The notes under the pieces are model-generated. The model saw only the letters and a program-made list of their open reading frames with translations, searched no databases and was not told the origin of the DNA. A DNA stretch of 64,000 nt from Aliamphritea ceti (GTDB taxonomy: Bacteria > Pseudomonadota > Gammaproteobacteria > Pseudomonadales > Balneatricaceae). The DNA lies in assembly GCF_024347215.1 (NCBI RefSeq), contig NZ_AP025282.1:930001-994000 (forward strand). Direction: 5' to 3'. Both the position numbers and the translations under genes were made by a program. Each line of letters starts with the position of its first letter. The stretch's first letter is position 1. This document shows, one piece after another, positions 17,626 to 26,056 of this stretch.

Positions 17626-17893
17626 AATGGTGCTTCTGAGTTCTCAAGGTTGCACTTATCTTATTTTCGCTAAGCATCCAGCAAAATGGTTTCGGAATAA
17701 AGTCAGAAAAGTGAATCTTTATCATTAGAGATAGTAATGTTTGCGGTTGCGCAGTATGGGCAGTTTAGCCGTAAAAGCATTCAGTTTTGTTTCAGACTGC
17801 ATATTTAGCATGGACATCAATAAAAATGCGCTGTGGAAATGGATCCGAATTTAGGTATTGGTGATGACGTAATAACAGTGCGGAGGAGTATAT

Positions 17894-18736
17894 ATGCAGA
17901 CGAATGAAACTGCTTTCGTCGGGGTAGGGTTAAGACAGGCACATTATCAGGCTGTTATTGATCAGGCTCCGTCGCTGGGGTGGTTTGAAGTGCATAGCGA
18001 AAATTATTTTAATCCCGGCGGGCCGAATCATTATTTTTTGCAATGTGTCAGGGATCATTACCCGCTTTCGCTTCATGGCGTAGGTATGTCTGTTGGATCG
18101 ACAGATCCATTGGATATGAATTACCTGGCTTCGTTAAAGCAGTTAATCGACCGTTATGAGCCTTTTCTGGTTTCAGACCATATTTCCTGGAGTCGGCATA
18201 ACGGAGAGTATTTTCCGGATTTATATCCGTTACCTTTCACCGCCGATGTTATTCAGCATCTTGTATCGCGTATTCAACAGGTGCAGGAATATTTGGGTAG
18301 AAAGCTGATTCTGGAAAACGTTTCAAGCTATGTGACTTTCGCTGAGTCAGAAATGTCGGAGTGGGATTTTCTAAATGAAGTGACTGCCAGAAGTGGCTGT
18401 CAGTTATTGCTGGATGTAAACAATGTTGCCGTGAATAGCTGTAACCATGGTTTTGCCGCAACAGATTTCATTGCCGGAATAAGCCCCTGCAGTGTGGCTG
18501 AAATACATCTTTCAGGTGCGGCGCACAAAATTATTAATCAGCAGCCTTTTATTATCGATAGTCATGATGCAGAAGTGGCCGATTCAGTATGGTCATTATA
18601 CCAGCAGGCGATTGAGCGATTTGGTGTCGTACCAAGCCTGATTGAGTGGGATAGCCAAATGCCAGATCTGCAGGTATTAGTCGATCAGGCTGCGATTGCT
18701 TCAGAAATATTGGGAGAGTGCGTGCATGCTGGCTGA
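17894..18736 (+). CDS. bufB: MNIO-family RiPP-modifying enzyme (DUF692, BufB type)
   Basis: Predicted multinuclear non-heme iron oxidative enzyme of 280 aa. In studied bufferin and methanobactin pathways this family converts precursor cysteines to thiooxazole- or oxazolone-type groups. The TIM-barrel ligand stretches are all present: WFEVHSENYF, LHGVGMSVG, VSDHISW, ILENVSSY, LLLDVNNVAVN, EIHLSGA and LIEWDS. A strong GGAGGAG lies before the ATG. It overlaps the DUF2063 gene by 11 bp, and the candidate precursor follows downstream. In most bufferin loci the precursor comes first; here no DUF2282-like frame exists upstream. Confidence 0.9.
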   Translation: MQTNETAFVGVGLRQAHYQAVIDQAPSLGWFEVHSENYFNPGGPNHYFLQCVRDHYPLSLHGVGMSVGSTDPLDMNYLASLKQLIDRYEPFLVSDHISWSRHNGEYFPDLYPLPFTADVIQHLVSRIQQVQEYLGRKLILENVSSYVTFAESEMSEWDFLNEVTARSGCQLLLDVNNVAVNSCNHGFAATDFIAGISPCSVAEIHLSGAAHKIINQQPFIIDSHDAEVADSVWSLYQQAIERFGVVPSLIEWDSQMPDLQVLVDQAAIASEILGECVHAG

Positions 18737-19490
18737 ACTGCAAAGTAATTTCATTACTACGTTAAAGCAGCGGGAGCTCACAGACTTTGCTTCTGAACTG
18801 GTTTCTACCGAAGTCTCTGCGGCTGAGCGTATGCATATTTATGCAAATCATCTGGGGCTGACATTGCGTGAGTTACTAACTGCTGCATATCCCATACTAG
18901 CTGTTCAGTTGGGTGAGGCTGAGTTTACCCGTTTATGTGTCAGCTACTACCGGCAAAGACCAATGGAAAAGCCAGAGGCGTGGCATTTTGGTGAGGGCTT
19001 CGCAGAGGCTATGCAGGAAGATGCTGCATTGGTATCAGAAATTCCTTTAATTGATCTGGCTCGTATTGAGAGGGCATCACAGTGTTGTTTTTATGCTGCC
19101 GAACTGACGCCATTAGCTGCTGATGCTTTAGCCGGGCTGGATGTTGAGGCCTTATGTAAAGTGCGTTTTGAGTTGTTGCCGAGTGTTCAGTTATTAAATG
19201 TAGCCTCTCAGGCGCTTGGTTACTGGCGACAGGCACAAAATGTTCAGCTCCCGGCCAGGCTTGTGTTACCTGAACAGCGTTCAAGATTGCTAATACAGCG
19301 TTTACCCAGCGGTGAGGTTGGTGTAATCGAGCTGGCTCCTGCAGTGTTTTTGTTTATTGAGCTATTGGCAGCAGGTTCCGATTTTATAACGGCTTATGAA
19401 GAGGTGTTGAATCACTTCGCGGACTTCTCCGTTCAGGAGACATATCAATACTGCTTAACTGCAGATGTTTTTTCTAATCAGTCCGGCTGA
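18726..19490 (+). CDS. bufC: DUF2063 partner protein of the MNIO enzyme (BufC type)
   Basis: Predicted accessory protein of 254 aa. The ATG at 18726 is favoured over a TTG at 18696 by GGGAG in the end of the preceding gene. The N-terminal part (about 1-95) has the DUF2063 layout, including RMHIYANHLGLTLRELLTAA and YPILAVQLGEAEF; it is thought to bind the precursor leader and bring it to the MNIO enzyme. The C-terminal half is less conserved. Translational coupling with the upstream enzyme and 43 bp to the precursor frame indicate a three-gene operon. Confidence 0.87.
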   Translation: MLAELQSNFITTLKQRELTDFASELVSTEVSAAERMHIYANHLGLTLRELLTAAYPILAVQLGEAEFTRLCVSYYRQRPMEKPEAWHFGEGFAEAMQEDAALVSEIPLIDLARIERASQCCFYAAELTPLAADALAGLDVEALCKVRFELLPSVQLLNVASQALGYWRQAQNVQLPARLVLPEQRSRLLIQRLPSGEVGVIELAPAVFLFIELLAAGSDFITAYEEVLNHFADFSVQETYQYCLTADVFSNQSG

Positions 19491-19533
19491 GGTTACTTGC
19501 CATCAGACTGAATATTCAACAGGAGTCAGGATT

Positions 19534-19857
19534 ATGAAAGATAAAAATAAACTCGCCTTGGCATTACTCTCTGCAGTTGCACTTCAGGGTTGCGCAACTG
19601 TCGAGGCCCGGTAGGGCAGTCAGACAGCTGTAACGCAGCCTGTACAGTCGGGCAGTAAAGATACGCAGAAGGCTGCCAGTACCGGTAACAGGGCTAATTA
19701 CGAAAAATGTTACGGTATTGCTAAGGCTGGAGAAAACGATTGCCGTTCCAATGGGTTGAGTTGCTCTGGACATTCAACCCGGGATGGTCAGGCGAATGCC
19801 TGGATTCTGGTGCCACAGGGGCTGTGCAATAAAATTGCTGGCGGGCGTAAAGGTTAG
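19534..19857 (+). pseudogene. bufA: Bufferin-like precursor (DUF2282) interrupted by in-frame amber codon
   Basis: From the ATG at 19534 (AGGAGTCAGG upstream) 26 codons give a signal peptide with a lipobox-like LQGC at residue 20, then TAG at 19612-19614 stops the frame. The same frame then stays open for another 80 codons to the TAG at 19855 and encodes a typical DUF2282 core: EKCYGIAKAGENDC, SCSGHS, WILVPQGLC and KIAGG, with core cysteines at 59, 70, 77 and 98. No in-frame start codon with a ribosome-binding site exists after the amber codon. One C-to-T change (CAG to TAG) would explain it. It is therefore a recent nonsense mutation, a base-call error, or a gene read through; the intact core argues against old decay. 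Confidence 0.8.
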
Positions 19858-19870
19858 TTTCTGAAGCAAT

Positions 19871-19901
19871 AAAAAAGGAGGATCATAGATCCTCCTTTTT
19901 T
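19871..19901. terminator. Terminator after the bufferin-like operon
   Basis: AAAAAAGGAGGATC-ATA-GATCCTCCTTTTTT, a perfect 14-bp stem flanked by A and T runs, usable in both directions and also facing the leftward membrane-protein gene. Confidence 0.9.
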
Positions 19902-19927
19902 ATTGCTGATGTCTAATGATTAGCAGG

Positions 19928-20515
19928 TTATACGCGGCGGTTACCCATAACAAATAATGGCAGACCAGCGGTGAGGCAGGCACTGAAAAATATTGTGCTT
20001 TGCATACCTGTCAGCAACGCTCCCTGACTAAACAGAGTTAAGCCAGCTGCTATAAGAATGCTGCCAGACCATAACATTGGACGGTTATGAGGCTGGTCTT
20101 GACGAACAGCTGCAAAAATCAGCAAGGCGGCAGCGGCAGCGGCAATAAACTGAGCGTATTGTTCACCGTATTGCATGCGTCGCAGTAATTCGAAGAATGC
20201 AAATAAGCCAATCAGCCAGCGCCCCCAGGCTGGCTTTGACCATACCTTGCGCATACTGGTTGCAATTGCTGCTGTTGCTAACAGAGGTATAGCAGCAAAA
20301 TAAGCAAGGTTTTCCAGCATTTGACGCAGTGTATAAAGGTCTCCGTTCTGGTTGTTTATCAATAGCTGCGCAATAGCGGAAAGCGCAATAAATAAACTAC
20401 AGAGAGCCAGAACTTTATGGTTAATTTCAGCATCGTCATCACTGGTCTGACGATGTTGCCAGACCGATGAATACCCGCTGCTAATAGCCAATAGCAATAA
20501 TGCAACAGAAGTCAT
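19928..20515 (-). CDS. Hypothetical inner-membrane protein
   Basis: I do not recognise the family. The 195-aa protein has about six hydrophobic segments (near 1-13, 37-53, 67-86, 98-112, 120-138, 148-190) joined by short loops, no cysteine cluster and no catalytic motif. It begins 4 bp after the hemL stop codon on the same strand, so it is very probably cotranscribed with hemL. Confidence 0.65.
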   Translation of the reverse strand: MTSVALLLLAISSGYSSVWQHRQTSDDDAEINHKVLALCSLFIALSAIAQLLINNQNGDLYTLRQMLENLAYFAAIPLLATAAIATSMRKVWSKPAWGRWLIGLFAFFELLRRMQYGEQYAQFIAAAAAALLIFAAVRQDQPHNRPMLWSGSILIAAGLTLFSQGALLTGMQSTIFFSACLTAGLPLFVMGNRRV

Positions 20516-20519
20516 TTTT

Positions 20520-21800
20520 TTATAGCTTAGCGAAAACGCGGCCGGCAGCTTCGATTGTCGCTTCGATATCAGCTTCGCTGTGCGCCGCTGATAAGAAACC
20601 GGCTTCGAAAGCTGAAGGTGCCAGGTAGATACCTTCTTCCAGCATGCCGTGGAAGAAGCGGTTGAATTTGTCAGTATCGCACTTCATGACATCCGCAAAG
20701 CAGGAAACACTTTCCTGCTCAGTGAAGAACAGACCAAACATTCCGCCCACGTAATTCGTAGTGAAAGGTACGTTATGGCGAAGGGCCATGCTTTCCAGGC
20801 CTTCAGCCAGTAGTTCTGTTTTGGCTGAAAGACGCTCATGGAAGCCTTCTTCCTGTAACGCGTTTAGCATGGTCAGGCCAGCTGCCATGGCGATAGGGTT
20901 GCCAGACAAAGTACCTGCCTGATAAACCGGGCCAAGTGGAGCAATCTGTTCCATGATTTCACGTTTACCGCCAAAGGCACCCACTGGCAGACCGCCGCCG
21001 ATAACTTTACCCATGGTTGTCAGGTCTGGAGTAACACCGTAATAGCCCTGAGCACCGGTCAGTGAAACCCGGAATCCGGTCATTACTTCATCAAGAATCA
21101 GGACTGTGCCATGTTCGTCGCATACATCGCGCAGGCCTTGCAGGAAGCCGTCAACTGGTGGAATGCAGTTCATGTTACCGGCAACCGGCTCAACAATGAT
21201 GCAGGCAATCTGATCACCGGCAGCAGCGAAGGCTTCACGAACATTGTCGATATCGTTGTATGTCAGCGTAATAGTGTGTTCAGCCAGTGCTGCTGGTACG
21301 CCCGGAGAGTTTGGTTCGCCCAGTGTCAACGCACCAGAACCTGCTTTAACCAGCAGGGAGTCAGAGTGGCCATGGTAGCAGCCTTCGAACTTAACGATTT
21401 TGTCACGGCCGGTATAACCCCGGGCCAGACGAATCGCGCTCATAGTCGCTTCGGTGCCGGAGTTAACCATTCGTACCAGGTCCATACCCGGCATCATTTC
21501 ACAGACTTTATCCGCCATATCAATTTCGATAGCAGTTGGCGCACCAAAGCCCAGACCACTGTCGATCATACCGCGTACGGCATTCAATACGTCCGGGTTG
21601 GCATGTCCCAGAATCATTGGGCCCCATGAGCCAACGTAATCGATATATTGCTTGTCGTCTTCGTCAAACAGGTAAGCACCTTCACCACGCTTGAAGAAAA
21701 TAGGTGTGCCGCCGACACCTTTAAAAGCACGTACCGGTGAGTTTACACCGCCTGGGATGTGGTTTTGAGCTGCCTGGAACAGGGATTCTGAGCGTGACAT
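20520..21800 (-). CDS. hemL: Glutamate-1-semialdehyde 2,1-aminomutase
   Basis: Makes 5-aminolevulinate from glutamate-1-semialdehyde in the C5 route of heme synthesis; cytoplasmic PLP enzyme. The 426-aa length is typical. Family marks are GGVNSPVRAFKGVGG at the N-terminus, YVGSWGPMILGH, VNSGTEATMSA, FEGCYHGHSD, ILDEVMTGFR and the PLP lysine in MGKVIGGGLPVGAFGG. hemL next to clcA and erpA is a frequent gammaproteobacterial arrangement. Heme demand of the nir genes in this window makes the pathway relevant, but there is no direct link. Confidence 0.97.
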   Translation of the reverse strand: MSRSESLFQAAQNHIPGGVNSPVRAFKGVGGTPIFFKRGEGAYLFDEDDKQYIDYVGSWGPMILGHANPDVLNAVRGMIDSGLGFGAPTAIEIDMADKVCEMMPGMDLVRMVNSGTEATMSAIRLARGYTGRDKIVKFEGCYHGHSDSLLVKAGSGALTLGEPNSPGVPAALAEHTITLTYNDIDNVREAFAAAGDQIACIIVEPVAGNMNCIPPVDGFLQGLRDVCDEHGTVLILDEVMTGFRVSLTGAQGYYGVTPDLTTMGKVIGGGLPVGAFGGKREIMEQIAPLGPVYQAGTLSGNPIAMAAGLTMLNALQEEGFHERLSAKTELLAEGLESMALRHNVPFTTNYVGGMFGLFFTEQESVSCFADVMKCDTDKFNRFFHGMLEEGIYLAPSAFEAGFLSAAHSEADIEATIEAAGRVFAKL

Positions 21801-21904
21801 ATCTGTTTCTCTATTCGGATGCCTTACCTGGGGTAGGGCCTGTTATATATGGAATCTCAGACCCGTAACCGGGCTAACCGTTACGGATCGTCTGTTAAGT
21901 CGTT

Positions 21905-22546
21905 TTAACGAAAAAGCTGTTGAAAGCTTTGTGCCCGGGCGGTTATGTCTTCAGCGCTGAATAAACTATGTACTACAGCTAGCATATCCGCTCCGGCGTT
22001 AATGATCTGATGTGCATTATCCACAGTAATACCGCCTATCGCTACTACCGGAACAGGGAGGTTTTGCTTTGCGTCATGAAGAAGGTGCATTGGCGCAGGT
22101 TTAGCATTCGGTTTAGTCTTTGACGCAAAGAAAGCACCAAAGGCAACGTAGTCTGCATCATAGCTGCATGCCTGTTCTGCAAGCTGTAAATCGTCGTGAC
22201 AGGTAATGCCTATAATGGCATTCGGACCGAGAATATTGCGGGTGTCAGCATGGTTACCATCACCTTGCCCAAGATGCACACCATCTGCTGAAATTGCTTG
22301 TGCCAGCTCAATGTCATCGTTGATCAGTAGCAGACTGTCATACTGATGGCAAAGATCTAACAGGGCTGCAGCTTGCTGTTGGCGCTGTTTTGCGCCTGTT
22401 GATTTATCGCGATACTGAATTATGCCGCAACCGCCCCGTAATGCTGCTTCTACCTGAAAAAGCATGCTATTCAGGTTAGGCATAAGTTGACTGTCGGTAA
22501 TACCGTAAAGCCCTTGCAGGCGGGGATCGGAAGCGCGGCTATTCAT
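21905..22546 (-). CDS. thiE: Thiamine-phosphate synthase
   Basis: Joins HMP-PP and the thiazole phosphate to thiamine phosphate. The 213-aa TIM-barrel protein has LYGITD, IIQYRDKS, LLINDDIELA, DGVHLGQGD, IGITCHD, YVAFGAFFASKTKP and VAIGGI, all expected for ThiE. It stands alone among thiamine genes, upstream of hemL on the same strand (about 100 bp between), and shows no TPP riboswitch in front of it. Confidence 0.95.
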   Translation of the reverse strand: MNSRASDPRLQGLYGITDSQLMPNLNSMLFQVEAALRGGCGIIQYRDKSTGAKQRQQQAAALLDLCHQYDSLLLINDDIELAQAISADGVHLGQGDGNHADTRNILGPNAIIGITCHDDLQLAEQACSYDADYVAFGAFFASKTKPNAKPAPMHLLHDAKQNLPVPVVAIGGITVDNAHQIINAGADMLAVVHSLFSAEDITARAQSFQQLFR

Positions 22547-22663
22547 GGGGTTTCCTGTGACTGATGATTACATATCTGAAGCAGCAGGCATGATACTCCA
22601 GTTATGTAATGATGTTCAGGCGGACTGCTTGTAAAATGTCATTAAAAGGGCTGATGTCGATTA

Positions 22664-24388
22664 TCAGTTGTGCAGTTTCTGCGTATAGATATGCTCTATC
22701 TGTTCACGGGTGATGATGCCTGAAATTTGCTGATTAATATTGCAAACATAGAGAGCATCAAGCTGGTCATGATTCATTTTATCTAATGCTTCTTTTAGGC
22801 TAGCTTTAATGCTTAGAGCGGCGACATCTTTACGTAAAGCAGGAATTTCCATTAGGTCTATATCTTGACCGGTCTCTTCAGAATGTTCGTGGATATAAGC
22901 TTCTAGGTCTGCAGGAAGTAGAATGCTGTCAGGTGAGTCATTACCGAGTAACAGCCATTGGGGTTTTTCCTGCAAAGCATTTTTAGCGGCTGTTAGGTTG
23001 CAGTTAATAGATAGCTGAACGGTGCTTTGTAAGACGCTGCTCACACCTATGCGGGAGAGTGCAAGACTAAGAGGTTCGTGCCGGTAATCTAAACCCTGAT
23101 TCTGTAAGGTCGCCAGGAATATAGAGGGTAGTTTAAAGACATAACGAACAGTTGTAGTTGCAACCACGATAGCCAGCATGCCGGGGAAGATAATATTCGG
23201 ATTAGCTGTTAATTCCAGTAGGGCAATTAAGGCTGCTAACGGTGCGTTAAGCACAGCTCCCATCATTGCCCCCATACCCAGCATTGCATACAGGCCTACT
23301 TCAGAATGTTCCGGGCCAGTCATACCTGCAGTGAGCAATGCGAAAGCAGCACCAGTAATAGCACCGATAAAAAAGGTTGGGCCTATTAAGCCGCCGGGAA
23401 TGCCGAGACCTAATACAATTGGCGTAAGTAAGCACTTAGTAATCAGCATGCCGAGCAATAATGCTAAGGTAAAGTTCCCCTGCAATGTTTCGCTTATCGT
23501 GTCATAGCCGATGCCCATTACCTGTGGATAAAACAGTGCTGCCAGGCCAGTTAATACGCCAGCGAGTAATAGTCGCGAGGTCATTGGCCATGCAGCACTC
23601 TTTTGGCTATATAACATCAAACGCATAAAACCGGCAGCGACCAGAGCGATGATAAATCCGAGCAGAATCACCAGTGGGATTTCGTTTAGTGACTGGATTT
23701 GTAATGCCGGAATGTTGAAGTCTGCGTCATGTCCGTACACTGATTTTACCAGCAGAGCAGCTGTCACTGATGAGACCAGTACAGGGGTAAAACCGATAAC
23801 TGTGTACTCCAGCAGAATAACCTCCATCGCAAAAATAACGCCGGCCAAAGGCGTGTTGAAAGCAGCGGAAATTGCCGCTGCAACGCCGCAGCCAACTAAT
23901 AGGCGTAAAGAGTTATTAGGTAAATGCAGTACTTGCCCTAACAAACTGCTGCAGGCTGCTCCAAGATGTGCTGCCGGACCTTCGCGGCCGACAGAATGAC
24001 CGCTGAGAATTGCGACAGAGGCAGATACAAACTGTAACCACATGTTCTTTGCAGGCAGATGTCCCTGATGATAAGTCAGCCGCTCCATTACATGGACAAT
24101 GCCGACTTTGCGGGTTGCTGGCGCCAGTTTGTAAAAAATACCGGCGAGTATTATTGAGCCGAGTACCGGCAGGGCGAAATGTAGCCAGCGGGGCAGATCT
24201 TCAAAATTCTCAGTATTGCCGCCGGGTAGCCACTCAGAAAGCGGTAGCTCGATTGCCAGGCGAAATGCCAGAATCAGCATGCCGGTGACTAGGCCGGAAA
24301 AGATCCCCAGCAATACGAGTTGCGGGAGGGCTTCGGCATGAGCAAGCCGGTGGCGAAAATGTTCGAAGGAAAAAATGTTTTTCAGCAT
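22664..24388 (-). CDS. clcA: CLC-family chloride channel/antiporter with CBS domains
   Basis: Predicted inner-membrane Cl-/H+ exchanger or channel. The start is placed at 24388 (MLKNIFSF), although no good ribosome-binding site supports it and the frame is open to 24439. Residues to about 420 form the CLC membrane core with GHSVGREGPAAHLGA (Cl- filter), GLGIPGGLIGPTFF and the inverted repeats; about 430-575 form a cytoplasmic pair of CBS motifs, the second with DALYVCNINQQISGIITREQIE. The glutamate of GREGP (the gating glutamate) is present. Divergent from argC with only about 80 bp between starts. Confidence 0.9.
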   Translation of the reverse strand: MLKNIFSFEHFRHRLAHAEALPQLVLLGIFSGLVTGMLILAFRLAIELPLSEWLPGGNTENFEDLPRWLHFALPVLGSIILAGIFYKLAPATRKVGIVHVMERLTYHQGHLPAKNMWLQFVSASVAILSGHSVGREGPAAHLGAACSSLLGQVLHLPNNSLRLLVGCGVAAAISAAFNTPLAGVIFAMEVILLEYTVIGFTPVLVSSVTAALLVKSVYGHDADFNIPALQIQSLNEIPLVILLGFIIALVAAGFMRLMLYSQKSAAWPMTSRLLLAGVLTGLAALFYPQVMGIGYDTISETLQGNFTLALLLGMLITKCLLTPIVLGLGIPGGLIGPTFFIGAITGAAFALLTAGMTGPEHSEVGLYAMLGMGAMMGAVLNAPLAALIALLELTANPNIIFPGMLAIVVATTTVRYVFKLPSIFLATLQNQGLDYRHEPLSLALSRIGVSSVLQSTVQLSINCNLTAAKNALQEKPQWLLLGNDSPDSILLPADLEAYIHEHSEETGQDIDLMEIPALRKDVAALSIKASLKEALDKMNHDQLDALYVCNINQQISGIITREQIEHIYTQKLHN

Positions 24389-24465
24389 TATACGATAGTA
24401 AAGGTTAGCGAGGGTTTGTATCATGTAACACTGTATCAAACCGTGACGTGTATTGTGAGGCTAAA

Positions 24466-25497
24466 GTGGTAAAAGTAGGTATTGTCGGCGGCACCGGTTA
24501 CACCGGTGTAGAGTTGCTTAGATTATTGGCGAACCATTCTCAGGTAAAAGTTGAAGTTATTACTTCCCGATCTGAAGAAGGTGTTCGCGTTGATGATATG
24601 TACCCGAACCTGCGTGGTCACTATGATTTACGCTTTTCTGTGCCGGACGTATCGACACTGAGTCAGTGTGATGTGGTTTTCTTCGCGACGCCGCACGGTG
24701 TAGCAATGAAAATGGCGCCGGAGCTGATGGCTAACGGTGTGAAAGTGATTGATCTGGGTGCGGATTTCCGGATTAAGGATCTTGAGCTTTGGTCGCAGTG
24801 GTACGGAATGGAGCACACGTCTCCTGAAGCGGCTGCTATGGCTGTGTATGGTTTGCCTGAAGTAAATCGTGAAGCGATTAAATCTGCTCAGCTGATTGCC
24901 TGCCCGGGTTGTTACCCAACAGCGGCTCAGCTGGGGTATCTGCCATTGATTGAAAACAAGTTGATTGATCATCGCCGTCTGATTGCCGACTGTAAGTCTG
25001 GTGTCAGTGGTGCAGGTCGAGGTGCAAGTGTTGGTGCACTGATGTGTGAAACCAGCGAAAGCATGAAAGCATACGGAGTGTCGGGTCACCGCCACTTACC
25101 AGAAATTAAACAGCAGCTGAGTGAAGCTGCAGGCCGTCCGGTTGGTTTGACATTTGTACCACACCTGACGCCAATGATTCGTGGTATTCATGCAACGCTA
25201 TACGGCACCCTGAAAGACCCTGTTGATGGTTTGCAGGAGCTGTTTGAGGAGCGTTATGCCAACGAGCCTTTCGTTGATGTGATGCCGGCGGGTAGCCATC
25301 CGGAAACGCGCAGTGTTAAGGGCGCAAATATTTGCCGGATCAGTGTGTTCCGTCCGCAGAATGATGACACTGTTGTTGTGCTGTCTGCCATTGATAACCT
25401 TGTAAAAGGCGCAGCAGGTCAGGCTATTCAGAATATGAACATCATGTTTGGTATCGCGGAAGATGAAGGTCTGCGCGCTGTTGGAATGATGCCATAA
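24466..25497 (+). CDS. argC: N-acetyl-gamma-glutamyl-phosphate reductase
   Basis: Third step of arginine synthesis, NADPH-dependent. The GTG at 24466 is the start: GAGG lies 5 bp before it and the product then begins VKVGIVGGTGYTGVELLRLL, exactly the Pseudomonas-type N-terminus; the longer frame from the GTG at 24448 is rejected. The 343-aa product has the nucleotide-binding GGTGYTG, the catalytic cysteine in PGCYPTA, and HRHLPEI and MIRGIHAT. Synteny with erpA, anmK and tyrS matches Pseudomonas. Confidence 0.97.
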   Translation: MVKVGIVGGTGYTGVELLRLLANHSQVKVEVITSRSEEGVRVDDMYPNLRGHYDLRFSVPDVSTLSQCDVVFFATPHGVAMKMAPELMANGVKVIDLGADFRIKDLELWSQWYGMEHTSPEAAAMAVYGLPEVNREAIKSAQLIACPGCYPTAAQLGYLPLIENKLIDHRRLIADCKSGVSGAGRGASVGALMCETSESMKAYGVSGHRHLPEIKQQLSEAAGRPVGLTFVPHLTPMIRGIHATLYGTLKDPVDGLQELFEERYANEPFVDVMPAGSHPETRSVKGANICRISVFRPQNDDTVVVLSAIDNLVKGAAGQAIQNMNIMFGIAEDEGLRAVGMMP

Positions 25498-25514
25498 TAG
25501 ATAAAGGGTTTGTG

Positions 25515-25572
25515 CCAGTAAGTCTGAGGTCAGTGAAAATACTTGACCTCTTTACTGGGTTAAGCGGATAAT
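25515..25572 (+). promoter_or_regulatory. Hairpin and probable erpA promoter
   Basis: An imperfect hairpin pairs CCAGTAA/TTACTGG (25515-25521/25552-25558) and GAGGTCA/TGACCTC (25526-25532/25544-25550) without a U-tract. Overlapping it, TTGACC (25543-25548) and GATAAT (25567-25572) are 18 bp apart and point to erpA. The palindromic -35 region could be an operator. Confidence 0.45.
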
Positions 25573-25631
25573 GCCGGTCAGATTAGAAAGGTCTGTAATC
25601 AGATCTGTGAAAGTAAGAGGGTGGGGTAGTT

Positions 25632-25982
25632 ATGTCAGAATCAATGTATCAGGAACCAACAATGGCTTTCACTGATTCGGCGGCATCTAAGGTGAAAAGC
25701 CTTATTCAGGAAGAGCAAAATGACGACCTGAAACTGCGCGTGTACATTACCGGTGGCGGCTGTGCTGGATTCTCTTATGGTTTTACGTTTGATGATGCAA
25801 TGGCTGAAGATGATACGGCAATCATAAATGATGGCGTAACTATGGTTGTTGATTCGATGAGCTTCCAGTATCTGGCTGGTGCTGAAGTAGACTATAAAGA
25901 AGGTTTAGCGGGTTCTCAGTTTGTAATTAATAATCCAAATGCAACGACTACCTGTGGCTGTGGGTCATCTTTTTCGATCTGA
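25632..25982 (+). CDS. erpA: Iron-sulfur cluster insertion protein ErpA
   Basis: A-type carrier that delivers Fe-S clusters to apo-proteins of respiration and isoprenoid synthesis. The 116-aa protein has the three ligand cysteines in GGGCAGF and CGCGSSFS, and the family stretch LRVYITGGGCAGFSYGF. Its N-terminal tail (MSESMYQEP) is slightly extended; the ATG at 25632 follows a G-rich region (GAGGGTGGGG). The place after argC and before anmK is conserved in Pseudomonas. Confidence 0.95.
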   Translation: MSESMYQEPTMAFTDSAASKVKSLIQEEQNDDLKLRVYITGGGCAGFSYGFTFDDAMAEDDTAIINDGVTMVVDSMSFQYLAGAEVDYKEGLAGSQFVINNPNATTTCGCGSSFSI

Positions 25983-26000
25983 TATGCTTCTGTGAATTCC

Positions 26001-26034
26001 AAAAAAAACCGCGACTTAGTTCGCTGTTTTTTTT
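26001..26034. terminator. Terminator between erpA and anmK
   Basis: A run of eight A residues, the stem AACcGCGA/TCGCtGTT and eight T residues: a bidirectional terminator for the two converging genes, with one mismatch in the stem. Confidence 0.75.
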
Positions 26035-26056
26035 GTCTGTTTAATCGCCTGTTTTA

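Noticed and set aside
19612..19614. Pyrrolysine or selenocysteine reading of the amber codon
   Set aside because: UAG is not a selenocysteine codon, and no pyl genes or reason for pyrrolysine in this protein family are seen; suppression by an ordinary tRNA mutation remains possible.
22547..22663. TPP riboswitch at thiE
   Set aside because: The upstream sequence of leftward thiE shows no CUGAGA-containing THI core.
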